From: Microbacterium sp. SCN 70-27
Lineage (GTDB): Bacteria; Actinomycetota; Actinomycetes; Actinomycetales; Microbacteriaceae
DNA: 32,774 nucleotides
Direction of reading: 5' to 3'
Assembly: GCA_001724425.1 (NCBI GenBank)
Contig: MEEK01000032.1
Coordinates: forward strand, 1 to 32,774
Shown: positions 1 to 6,477 of the stretch, piece after piece
Numbering within the stretch: position 1 is the stretch's first letter
Layout of the letters: every line of letters starts with the position of its first letter
Translations under genes and position numbers: made by a program
Notes under the pieces: generated by a model
What the model was told of the DNA's origin: nothing
Databases searched by the model: none
What the model saw: only the letters and a program-made list of their open reading frames with translations

Positions 1-62
1 TGACGCTCGTCGATCTCGGGGTCGAGGATGACCATGAGCTCGTACTGGTGTGAGTGCGTCAC
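1..62 (-). CDS. rpsF: 30S ribosomal protein S6, N-terminal fragment
   Basis: Only the first 20 or so codons are in the window; the gene runs off the left edge. The reverse strand reads a GTG start followed by THSHQYELMVILDPEIDER, the characteristic opening strand of ribosomal protein S6 (YELMVILDPE). S6 binds S18 in the platform of the 30S subunit. The start is set by a perfect AGGAGG (complement of 70-75) seven bases upstream of the GTG. In most bacteria rpsF is followed by ssb, rpsR and rplI; these would lie beyond the left edge. A perfect hairpin at 89-111 lies in its presumed leader. Confidence 0.9.
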   Translation of the reverse strand, partial: MTHSHQYELMVILDPEIDER

Positions 63-88
63 TAACCCACCTCCTTCGGACTAGAACG

Positions 89-111
89 GATGCCGGGCAC
101 TTCCCGGCATC
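89..111 (-). promoter_or_regulatory. Hairpin in the rpsF leader
   Basis: A perfect inverted repeat, GATGCCGGG and CCCGGCATC, with a five-base loop lies 27 bases before the rpsF start codon. Many bacteria have a structured rpsF leader bound by the S6:S18 complex for feedback control, and this could be the local equivalent, but I cannot confirm the CCG-bulge motif of that family. Because the upstream glycosyltransferase gene ends 61 bases away on the same strand, the hairpin could instead act as its terminator, although there is no T-run after it. Confidence 0.4.
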
Positions 112-168
112 AGGAGGGTTGATGCACGTGCCCGCCGATACGCATGCGCGCAGACGGACAACCACAAC

Positions 169-198
169 AGTCTACCGGATCGACGACGAGCGTGTCTC
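169..198 (-). promoter_or_regulatory. Possible rpsF promoter
   Basis: On the reverse strand GAGACA (193-198) is followed after 18 bases by TAGACT (169-174), which overlaps the TAG stop of the glycosyltransferase gene. The -10 is good and the -35 is mediocre. It would give a leader of about 100 nt that includes the 89-111 hairpin. This is a pattern match only. Confidence 0.3.
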
Positions 199-1479
199 CG
201 CGGCACTCTGCGTCGTCTCGAGCACCCGGTCGAGGCCGTCGAGAGCGGATGCCTGCGCATACGCCCCGGCCAGGTCGCGCGCCCGCCGCCGGTACCGATC
301 GTCGGAGAGCACCCGCCGCACCGCCGCTCCCACCCGAGCCGCGCTCGGCGTGTTCGTGCGCAGGTCGAAGCCGGCGCCCGACCAGCCGACCCGGGCAGCG
401 ACTTCGACCTTGTCCTCCGTCTTTCCCGCGACGACGAGCGGGATGCCCTGTGCGAGCGCCTGCTGGACCCCGCCGTACCCGCCGTTCGTGACGACGACGT
501 CGGTGAGCGGCAGCAGCCGGTCGTAGGGGAGATAGGCGGCCGTGCGCGCATTGGCCGGGACCGGCCCGAGCGCGCCACCGAGGCGACCCCCCAGGGACGC
601 GACGACGAGGACGTCGTCGCCCGCGAGCGCCTCGAGCGTCGGCCCGATCAGCTGCGAGAAGTCCGCGTTGGCGATCGTCCCCTGTGTCACGTGGACCACG
701 GGGCGCGAGCCGTCGAGGTCGCCCCACCACTCCGGCAGGTCGACGGCCGGCGCGGTCGGCGGCAGTGCTCCGACGAAATGCACGTTCGCGGGAAGGTCGG
801 AACGCGGATACTCGAACGCCGGCACCGTGAACTGCACGACCGCATCGGCGGCGCTGTGCCAGTCCAGGAAGAACCGGCTGAAGGGCCGTCCGACGGTGCG
901 CCGAGCGAGTTCGTCCGCCTCGCGTGCGACAGCGCCGAACACCGCCTTCTCCGCGAACAGCGTCAGAGCGGCATTCCGCCACCGCGCGAGGGCGCCTCGG
1001 CCCGGCGGCACGCCCAGTCCGAACGGCGCGGTGTCGCGGCTCTTCACCCCGAGGGGGAAGATGCCGAGCGCCACCACGGGTGGACGCTCAGTACGCGGCA
1101 GCTCGTTCAGGAGGGCCGCTCCGACGAACAGCGGCTCCGTGAGCACGGCATCGGCGGGAGCCTCCCGCAGCGCGGCGCGCACGGCGTCGAGCTGCGCCTC
1201 GCCGGGAGCGAGGAACAGGTTGATCATGTCGAAGCGCAACGCCGCGGGGCCACGCAGGCCCCGGCGCTCGGGGAACGCGGCATCCGGTTCGTCCAGGTCG
1301 ACGTCGGCGGCTGCGGGCAGCGGGAGGAACTCGACATCTGCGGCACGCACGCGCGCCGCATAGCGCTCACTGGTGAGCATGCGGACGCGGTGCCCGCGCC
1401 CCCGCAGGTGCCGCGCGATGGTGAGCAGCGGGGCGATGTGGCCGTGCGCCGGCGTGCACGTGATCAGGTAGGTCGACAC
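172..1479 (-). CDS. UGT/MGT-type glycosyltransferase (GT1 family)
   Basis: This 435-residue protein has the two-domain GT-B layout of nucleotide-sugar-dependent glycosyltransferases that modify small hydrophobic acceptors such as macrolides and flavonoids. The N-terminal acceptor domain opens with STYLITCTPAHGHIAPLL, the usual first strand with its catalytic-region histidine. The C-terminal donor domain carries TNGGYGGVQQALAQGIPLVV from about residue 331, matching the family's nucleotide-sugar loop. The GTG at 1479 is chosen because GGAGGA (complement of 1486-1491) sits seven bases upstream; the longer reading frame to 1545 runs through the promoter. A TetR regulator diverges from it across 85 bases, and a palindrome at 1511-1531 overlaps its predicted transcription start. 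A detoxification role is likely; the acceptor cannot be read from sequence. Confidence 0.85.
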   Translation of the reverse strand: MSTYLITCTPAHGHIAPLLTIARHLRGRGHRVRMLTSERYAARVRAADVEFLPLPAAADVDLDEPDAAFPERRGLRGPAALRFDMINLFLAPGEAQLDAVRAALREAPADAVLTEPLFVGAALLNELPRTERPPVVALGIFPLGVKSRDTAPFGLGVPPGRGALARWRNAALTLFAEKAVFGAVAREADELARRTVGRPFSRFFLDWHSAADAVVQFTVPAFEYPRSDLPANVHFVGALPPTAPAVDLPEWWGDLDGSRPVVHVTQGTIANADFSQLIGPTLEALAGDDVLVVASLGGRLGGALGPVPANARTAAYLPYDRLLPLTDVVVTNGGYGGVQQALAQGIPLVVAGKTEDKVEVAARVGWSGAGFDLRTNTPSAARVGAAVRRVLSDDRYRRRARDLAGAYAQASALDGLDRVLETTQSAAETRSSSIR

Positions 1480-1510
1480 GGGGCATCCTCCAGAGTGAGA
1501 CGTTCGCGAT

Positions 1511-1531
1511 GATAGGTTTGAGTTACCTGTC
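1511..1531. promoter_or_regulatory. Candidate TetR operator between glycosyltransferase and regulator genes
   Basis: GATAGGT and ACCTGTC are separated by seven bases and form an inverted repeat with six of seven positions matching, a typical size for a TetR-family operator. It overlaps the predicted transcription start of the glycosyltransferase gene and lies about 20 bases upstream of the -10 of the regulator gene, so one bound dimer could repress the enzyme gene and affect its own. Confidence 0.5.
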
Positions 1532-1533
1532 AG

Positions 1534-1562
1534 AGTATTCACCACACCGTTAGGGTAGTCAA
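1534..1562 (-). promoter_or_regulatory. Promoter of the glycosyltransferase gene
   Basis: On the reverse strand TTGACT (complement of 1557-1562) is followed after exactly 17 bases by AATACT (complement of 1534-1539), a good housekeeping-sigma promoter. Transcription would start near 1527, inside the 1511-1531 palindrome, leaving a leader of about 48 nt with a proper ribosome site. Confidence 0.55.
1551..1556 (+). promoter_or_regulatory. Possible -10 box of the TetR gene (leaderless start)
   Basis: TAGGGT lies eight bases upstream of the GTG start at 1565, and no Shine-Dalgarno sequence is present. Transcription would begin at or next to the start codon. Confidence 0.35.
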
Positions 1563-1564
1563 TA

Positions 1565-2221
1565 GTGGGATCCGCTCCTCGCGCCTATCACTCCGACCTT
1601 CGGGCGGCCCAGGCGGCCCAGACCCGACGCCGCGTGCTGCAGGCAGCCGCGGCGGTCTTCGCGCGGCGCGGCTTCCAGGCCGCGACCTTCGCGACGATCG
1701 CCGCAGAAGCCGGCGTCTCCGTCGAGACGGTGAAGGCCGCGGGCACGAAGCCGGCGCTGCTGATCGCCGCGTTCGAGCTCGTCTTCTCGGGCACCGAGGG
1801 CGCCGATTCACTCACCGACACCGAAGCAGGAGCCGACGTCACCGCCCTCGACGACGCCGGATTCCTGCCCGTCGTGATCGAGCGGATCGTGGATGCCAAC
1901 GCGCGGGCGCACGCGCTGTGGACCGTCCTGCTCGGCGCCGCGGGCTCGGACGAGCTCGTCGCGGAGGCGCTGCAGGGGATGCTCGCCCACCGCCGCGCCG
2001 ACTACCGCCGGCTGGTCGGCGAACTCGCGGGGCGCGGCCTCATCCCCGCCCCACGGCAGACCCGGAGCGCGGACGAGCTCGCCGACGAGCTGTCGTTCCT
2101 GATGTCGCCGGAGGGGTACCAGCAGCTCGTGGTGCAGAGCGGGTGGTCTCCCGGGCGCTACTCGGACTGGCTCGTCGAACGTGTGCTGGAGCGCGCACGC
2201 GGCGGTACCGTGTCGGAATGA
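1565..2221 (+). CDS. TetR/AcrR-family transcriptional regulator
   Basis: This 218-residue protein has an N-terminal TetR DNA-binding domain: TRRRVLQAAAAVFARRGFQ (helix 1), then ATFATIAAEAGVSVETVKAA (helix-turn-helix, residues about 38-57) and a following helix. The C-terminal ligand domain is divergent, as is normal. It diverges from the glycosyltransferase gene and probably represses it through the 1511-1531 palindrome, with derepression by a compound the enzyme modifies. No Shine-Dalgarno sequence precedes the GTG and a -10-like box lies eight bases upstream, so the mRNA may be leaderless. Its stop overlaps the ATG of the next gene (ATGA), which implies translational coupling. Confidence 0.88.
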   Translation: MGSAPRAYHSDLRAAQAAQTRRRVLQAAAAVFARRGFQAATFATIAAEAGVSVETVKAAGTKPALLIAAFELVFSGTEGADSLTDTEAGADVTALDDAGFLPVVIERIVDANARAHALWTVLLGAAGSDELVAEALQGMLAHRRADYRRLVGELAGRGLIPAPRQTRSADELADELSFLMSPEGYQQLVVQSGWSPGRYSDWLVERVLERARGGTVSE

Positions 2222-3438
2222 GCGCCCCCTCGGAACCGGCTCCGTTCGACCCTCGCCCCCTGACCGAGCCCGTCGACGCGCACACCGCTCGGGCGTACGT
2301 GCGGGAACTGCGCCGCTCCGGCCGCGCGCCGGCGACGAACACGGTGGGCCTCATCGTCGGGATCGTCGTCGGCGGGATCTTCCTGGTGATGTTCGGCACC
2401 GTGTTCTCGGGGATCCTGGGCGTCTTTGTGCAGATGAGCACGAGCGGCGGCTCCGGCATGGGGGTGCTGGCACTCGTCCCGTTCCTGGTGCTGATCCTGA
2501 TTCTGGTCGGCGGCGGCTTCGGCATCGCCCGCCTCGTCCGCGGCACCGGCGCCGCGCGCTGGTACCGGCTCGACCGCTTCGCGAAGACGAACGGGATGGC
2601 CTGGTACCCCGAGGCGCGGAACCCCCCGCTGCCGGGCCTCATCTTCGGTCTCGGCAGCTCTCGCACGGCGACCGACATCGTGCGCGGGACGACGCCGCGA
2701 CTCGTGGAGTTCGCGAACTATCGGTACACGACCGGGTCGGGCAAGGAGCAGACCACGCACCGCTGGGGGTACGTCGCGGTGAAGCTGTCGACACCCCTGC
2801 CGCACATCGTGCTGGATGCCGTGGGCAACAACGGCCTGTTCGGCTCGAACCTGCCGGCGGCGTTCGACAAGCACCAGCGCCTCAGCCTCGAGGGCGACTT
2901 CGATCAGCACTTCGCGCTGTACTGCCCGCAGGGTTACGAGCGCGACGCGCTGTACCTCTTCACACCCGACATCATGGCGCGATTCGTCGACCACGCCGCG
3001 GCGCTCGACGTCGAGATCGTCGACGACTGGCTCTTCCTCTACCTCCAGCGCGACGTCTCCACCCTCGATCCGGCGACGTGGGCCTGGCTGTTCTCGGTGG
3101 TGGGCGCTCTTCTCGACAAGCTCGCCCAGTGGGAGCGGTGGCGCGATGACCGACTGGCGGCGACGGTCACCTCCCCGGGTATTGTCGGCCCCGCGGGTGT
3201 GCCCGGGGCGCCGGGTGCGCCCGGCGGGGCCGGCGCCCCGGGCGCTCCGGGTGCCCTGCCGTTCGCGGCACCGACGGCCGCACTCCGGCCTCCGCCGGGC
3301 GTCGCGCCGCAGGGTCAGCGGTTGCGCCGCGGCCGCCCCTGGGGGTTCATCATCATCGGCATCCTGTTCATGGGCTTCTGGCTGCTCGTCCAGTCAGGCC
3401 TGCTCGCGGGAGGTCTCAGCGGGTTCCTCAACCGCTGA
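2218..3438 (+). CDS. Membrane protein with a collagen-like segment, function unknown
   Basis: I do not recognise a characterised family. The 406-residue protein has two membrane segments near the N-terminus (about residues 44-75 and 80-108), a soluble middle of about 200 residues (approximately 110-320), a Pro/Gly/Ala-rich linker, and one membrane segment at the C-terminus (about 378-400). The linker contains nine perfect Gly-X-Y triplets (residues 321-347, nt 3178-3258), resembling collagen and many Pro-rich actinobacterial linkers. The soluble part includes RWGYVAVKLSTPLPHIVLDA and resembles uncharacterised actinobacterial membrane proteins annotated only as hypothetical. Its ATG overlaps the TetR stop by four bases, so the two are probably co-translated. 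A hairpin follows at 3461-3483. Confidence 0.8.
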   Translation: MSAPSEPAPFDPRPLTEPVDAHTARAYVRELRRSGRAPATNTVGLIVGIVVGGIFLVMFGTVFSGILGVFVQMSTSGGSGMGVLALVPFLVLILILVGGGFGIARLVRGTGAARWYRLDRFAKTNGMAWYPEARNPPLPGLIFGLGSSRTATDIVRGTTPRLVEFANYRYTTGSGKEQTTHRWGYVAVKLSTPLPHIVLDAVGNNGLFGSNLPAAFDKHQRLSLEGDFDQHFALYCPQGYERDALYLFTPDIMARFVDHAAALDVEIVDDWLFLYLQRDVSTLDPATWAWLFSVVGALLDKLAQWERWRDDRLAATVTSPGIVGPAGVPGAPGAPGGAGAPGAPGALPFAAPTAALRPPPGVAPQGQRLRRGRPWGFIIIGILFMGFWLLVQSGLLAGGLSGFLNR

Positions 3439-3460
3439 GGCCGCCGGCCGGGTGCCGGAA

Positions 3461-3483
3461 GCGCCGGGCAGGGCCCGGGGCGC
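3461..3483. terminator. GC-rich hairpin between convergent genes
   Basis: GCGCCGGGC and GCCCGGGGCGC form a stem with a two-base bulge and a three-base loop, in the 48-base gap between the convergent membrane-protein and lipoprotein genes. It could end transcription from both sides. There is no T-run, which is common in high-GC actinobacteria. Confidence 0.4.
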
Positions 3484-3486
3484 GGC

Positions 3487-3939
3487 TCAGCGATAGTCGT
3501 CGGGGTTGCCCGGCGCGCACGTCGAGGTCGCCGCGAAGGCGTACGACCCCGGCCCGGTCTGGAAGCTGATGCTCTGCACGGGGCCGCCCTCGCCGAAGAC
3601 GACGGGAGCGTGCGACGTGTCCATGCGGGCAGTGATCCCGAGAGAGGTCCAGTAGTCGAGCACCGTCTGCGCGTCGGCTTCATAGTCGGCATCCGGGATC
3701 GGGGCGCCGTACGTGTAGCCCCACTTCACACCGTCGCCGCAGCGCATCGCGCTCGGCACGTCGCTCTCGTCCCAGCCCGTGGCGTCGAGCTTCGCGGCCG
3801 AGTCGTGCACAAGGGCGACCAGGGCGTCGCGGGTCTCTTCGGGTGACATCCGTGCCTCCTTGGGGCTGCAGCCGGTGACGATCAGCGCCAGGGCGCACAG
3901 CGCGCCGAGCGCGCCGAGCGCGGTTCGCGTCCTACGCAC
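3487..3939 (-). CDS. Small secreted lipoprotein next to the alpha/beta hydrolase
   Basis: This 150-residue protein begins with a lipoprotein signal peptide: basic MRRTRT, a hydrophobic stretch, and the lipobox VTGC with the modified cysteine at residue 24. The mature part has two further cysteines (MRCGDG and TSTCAP) that could form a disulfide, and no catalytic motif I know. The GTG at 3939 follows AGGAGG, and that AGGAGG overlaps the TAG stop of the hydrolase gene, so the two are tightly coupled. A lipoprotein encoded directly after a WXG-headed hydrolase could be an accessory or immunity protein for it. That role is inferred from gene order only. Confidence 0.8.
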   Translation of the reverse strand: MRRTRTALGALGALCALALIVTGCSPKEARMSPEETRDALVALVHDSAAKLDATGWDESDVPSAMRCGDGVKWGYTYGAPIPDADYEADAQTVLDYWTSLGITARMDTSHAPVVFGEGGPVQSISFQTGPGSYAFAATSTCAPGNPDDYR

Positions 3940-3948
3940 TGAGTCCTC

Positions 3949-5757
3949 CTAGTAACCCGACTGAGATGCGTTGATGATCGCCTGCTGGAAGAGCGTGGGC
4001 TCATGATCGAGCCTAGGCGTGACCTCATCGCCGCGACCGGTCGTGGCGAGAGCGACATTGCGCAGCGATTCCGTACCGGGGTCGAGATACCCCGTGCCGT
4101 CGGGGGTGCTGACGCCGTGATCGGTGACGGACGTACCGCCCTTGCCGGTGTCGACGCCGAACGTCTTCGCCCCGAAGTCGTCACCGACAGGATTCACGGG
4201 GTGGTCGCTGAAGGCGCGCCCGAACCACGCCCACTTGTCGCCCGGCGCGGGGTCGATCGCCCAGACGTCGTTCGCCTGCCCGGCGAAGACCTGGTCTGCG
4301 TGCAGATCGGATGCCTCGTCGATGCTCGGGGTGAGACCCGCAGAGCCGATGCTGACGAAGGAGTCGACGTGCACTCCGGGTTCGGTCAACGCGATCGAGG
4401 CCGTCGTCGTGCCGTAGCTGTGTGCGAGGACGTTCAGCTGCGCGTCAGGACGTGTGGCCTCGAACCCGCGCAGCGCCGTGCCGAGGTGCGGCGCCCCCTC
4501 CCGCGCGAAATCCGTGCCGAGCACACCGAACGGTCCCACCGGCGGCGCCTCGTATCCGATCCAGGCGACCACCGCGTGGGTCTGCCCGGGGGCCATCAGT
4601 CCCTGCGCGGCGGAGACGTTCCGCGCCGATTCCACCCAGTCGCCCATCCCCTCGGCGGACGAGCCCATGCCGGGGACGGCGTAGGTCACGTTCTGAGCCG
4701 TGTCCATGTTCCCGATCGCGATGGCGGCAAGAGGCGGTGAGCCACCGGTCAGCGAGATGAGCTGGCGACCGGGCGCGAGTGCGTTCTGGATGCCCTTGAG
4801 GCCGCGCAGCCGTTCGAGCATCTCGGCGACGGCTGCCTCGTTCTGATATCCCCCGGCGCCACCGTACGACGATGCCGTGGCGCCGAAGCGGCCTGCATCG
4901 ATGTCGTCCTCGATCTGGGTGATCTGCTGGGTGAGCCACATGCGGTTCGCCGTGTCGCGATCGCTGTACGCGACGCCCTCGAGGTTGCCGATGATCGACG
5001 GCATCGCCTGGATCAGCACCGTGCGCTCGCCTTCGCCGAGCCCGGCCCACCAGTCGCGCACCTTGACGGGGTCGGCGGACATGAGCTTCGCCGCGAGGTC
5101 GGGGTCCGTGCGGGCAAGGACGGCGAGGTCGGTCGCAGACAGGCGCTCGAGCAGGGCATCCCCCGTGTTCGCGCCGCGCAGGCGCGACGGCGCGAGCGCG
5201 CCCTGCACGTCCCCCGCCGTGAGCGCGGCGACGCAGGCGCGGTTCACCGCCTCGCGATCGGAGACGAGGTTCTGCCAGGCGGCGTCGACCGCGGCGAGGT
5301 CGGCCTCGCTCTGCGCGATCCAGTCGGCGTAGGTCGCGGATCGCTCCTGGGCATCCGTCGACGCCCCGATCGCCATGTCTGTGGTGGCCTCGATGTCGGC
5401 CGTGCGCTTCTGCCTCTTGTACAGGGCGAGGTCGGCCGTGGCGTCGGCGCGGCGCAGCTCGAGCCGGGCCTGCTCGTCCTTGATCGACTGGACGCCCTGC
5501 GCGTACGTCGAGAGCGCGGATGCCTCGGCATCCGCCTGCCCCGCCAGCGTCGACAGCTCGGCGGCGAGGGCCGTCGCACCGACGATGAACGCCTCGCGCG
5601 ACTGCCCGGTCCAGACCTCCGGCGACGCCTCGGCGATCGCCGCCGTCACCTGGTCGTGCGCCGTGCGCAGGGTCCTCGCACGCGACGCGCGCAGCGACGC
5701 GGCCGCGGTGATGCCGCCGACGTCTCCGCGCCCGGGGTCCGCCGCGTCGACGCTCAC
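3949..5757 (-). CDS. Alpha/beta hydrolase (DUF1023-type) with WXG100-like N-terminal region
   Basis: This 602-residue protein has a helical N-terminal half with a WTG turn at residues 49-51 in EVWTGQSREAF, followed by long Ala/Glu/Arg-rich helices, the pattern of WXG100/LXG proteins handled by type VII (ESX) secretion. The C-terminal part (about 340-600) is an alpha/beta hydrolase of the actinobacterial DUF1023 type: the core strand VTYAVPGMGSS, the nucleophile elbow LAHSYGTT with Ser447, and a C-terminal His in VTDHGVS that could complete the triad. The GTG start overlaps the stop of the upstream small gene (GTGA). Lipase or esterase activity on an extracellular or cell-envelope substrate is plausible; the substrate is unknown. 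No secretion machinery genes are in the window. Confidence 0.82.
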   Translation of the reverse strand: MSVDAADPGRGDVGGITAAASLRASRARTLRTAHDQVTAAIAEASPEVWTGQSREAFIVGATALAAELSTLAGQADAEASALSTYAQGVQSIKDEQARLELRRADATADLALYKRQKRTADIEATTDMAIGASTDAQERSATYADWIAQSEADLAAVDAAWQNLVSDREAVNRACVAALTAGDVQGALAPSRLRGANTGDALLERLSATDLAVLARTDPDLAAKLMSADPVKVRDWWAGLGEGERTVLIQAMPSIIGNLEGVAYSDRDTANRMWLTQQITQIEDDIDAGRFGATASSYGGAGGYQNEAAVAEMLERLRGLKGIQNALAPGRQLISLTGGSPPLAAIAIGNMDTAQNVTYAVPGMGSSAEGMGDWVESARNVSAAQGLMAPGQTHAVVAWIGYEAPPVGPFGVLGTDFAREGAPHLGTALRGFEATRPDAQLNVLAHSYGTTTASIALTEPGVHVDSFVSIGSAGLTPSIDEASDLHADQVFAGQANDVWAIDPAPGDKWAWFGRAFSDHPVNPVGDDFGAKTFGVDTGKGGTSVTDHGVSTPDGTGYLDPGTESLRNVALATTGRGDEVTPRLDHEPTLFQQAIINASQSGY

Positions 5758-6026
5758 TGCAGACTCCGCGCGAGTCCGCCGTCGAGGCGCGCGAAGGCGG
5801 CCACGGCGCGCGTGGGGAAGACGGCCGCGGCATCCGCTGCCTCTTGCAGGATGTCGGTGCGCGCCACCCGCTGCTCGCTCACCTGTGCGAGCGCGTCGGC
5901 GACGCCCGTGTCACCGAGGACCCCGCTGCCGAGCTCCGGGAGCTCCCAGGTCACCGAGGTCGCGGCGGTGCGCACCTGTGCCGCGACAGCGCTCACCGCG
6001 CTCCGGTTGATCACGACGTCAGCCAC
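5754..6026 (-). CDS. Small WXG100-like helical protein
   Basis: This 90-residue, Ala/Val-rich, all-helical protein starts the three-gene operon and overlaps the hydrolase gene by four bases. Its size, lack of a signal peptide, composition and position match small ESX-type partners encoded before large WXG-headed proteins. A strict W-X-G is absent, but SVTWELPELGSG in the middle contains a tryptophan near a turn. It probably pairs with the helical head of the hydrolase. There is no Shine-Dalgarno sequence; TAGGGT (complement of 6033-6038) lies six bases before the GTG, so a leaderless mRNA is likely. The family assignment is by context and moderate. Confidence 0.65.
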   Translation of the reverse strand: MADVVINRSAVSAVAAQVRTAATSVTWELPELGSGVLGDTGVADALAQVSEQRVARTDILQEAADAAAVFPTRAVAAFARLDGGLARSLQ

Positions 6027-6113
6027 AGTCCGACCCTATGCCGTCTCCGTCGGCGCGCGCGTCCCCCTTTCGGCGGACGTGCCCGGTCTCGCGACTTGAG
6101 TGCGCGCGCCCCG

Positions 6114-6195
6114 TCACGGAGACAGGAGAACTCACCAACACAGGACGTTGTAACGTCAAACAGTCCTGCCTCGGTGAGATCTCCTGCGTCGGTGA
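6114..6195. repeat. 82-bp palindromic repeat, copy 1
   Basis: It begins TCACGGAGACAGGAG and ends CTCCTGCGTCGGTGA, with inner arms and a central GTTGTAACGTCAAAC. Each arm contains two tandem versions of a 14-base core (TCAC-S-GAGACAGGA), so the element carries four core sites, two in each orientation. It has the same length as copies 2 and 3. Confidence 0.8.
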
Positions 6196-6328
6196 TGCCG
6201 GCCGCGGCCGCCGAGGAGCGCGGGATGCCAGGCACCCGCGACTCCAGGGGATGCCATGCGCCCGGCGACGCCGCGAATGGACCCGGTGACGCAGCCCTCC
6301 CCGGCCACGCCCCACACGAGCAGCCCCG

Positions 6329-6410
6329 TCACGGAGACAGGAGATCTCACCAGCACAGGCCGTTGTAACGTCAAACAGTCCTGCCTCGGTGAGATCTCCT
6401 GCGTCGGTGA
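6329..6410. repeat. 82-bp palindromic repeat, copy 2
   Basis: It is nearly identical to copy 1, with the same central GTTGTAACGTCAAAC. Identity extends beyond the palindrome to the right: both copies are followed at a short distance by GCGCGGGATGCCAGGCA. The two copies may therefore derive from duplication of a larger unit. Confidence 0.8.
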
Positions 6411-6477
6411 TCCCAGCGCGGGATGCCAGGCATCCGGATGCCCCCACACGGGCGCAGCCCGGGCAGCCCCCAGCCCG

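Larger units (their letters stand above)
6027..6477. other. Gene-free stretch carrying two palindromic repeats
   Basis: This 451-base gap separates the WXG/hydrolase operon (start side) from the end of the peptide-transporter operon. It holds two 82-bp palindromic repeats 215 bases apart, a run GGATGCC-A-GGCATCC followed by another GGATGCC at 6421-6442, and the possible -10 box of the 6026 gene. I see no supported coding region; the frames open across it are low-complexity readings of the repeats. Confidence 0.6.
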
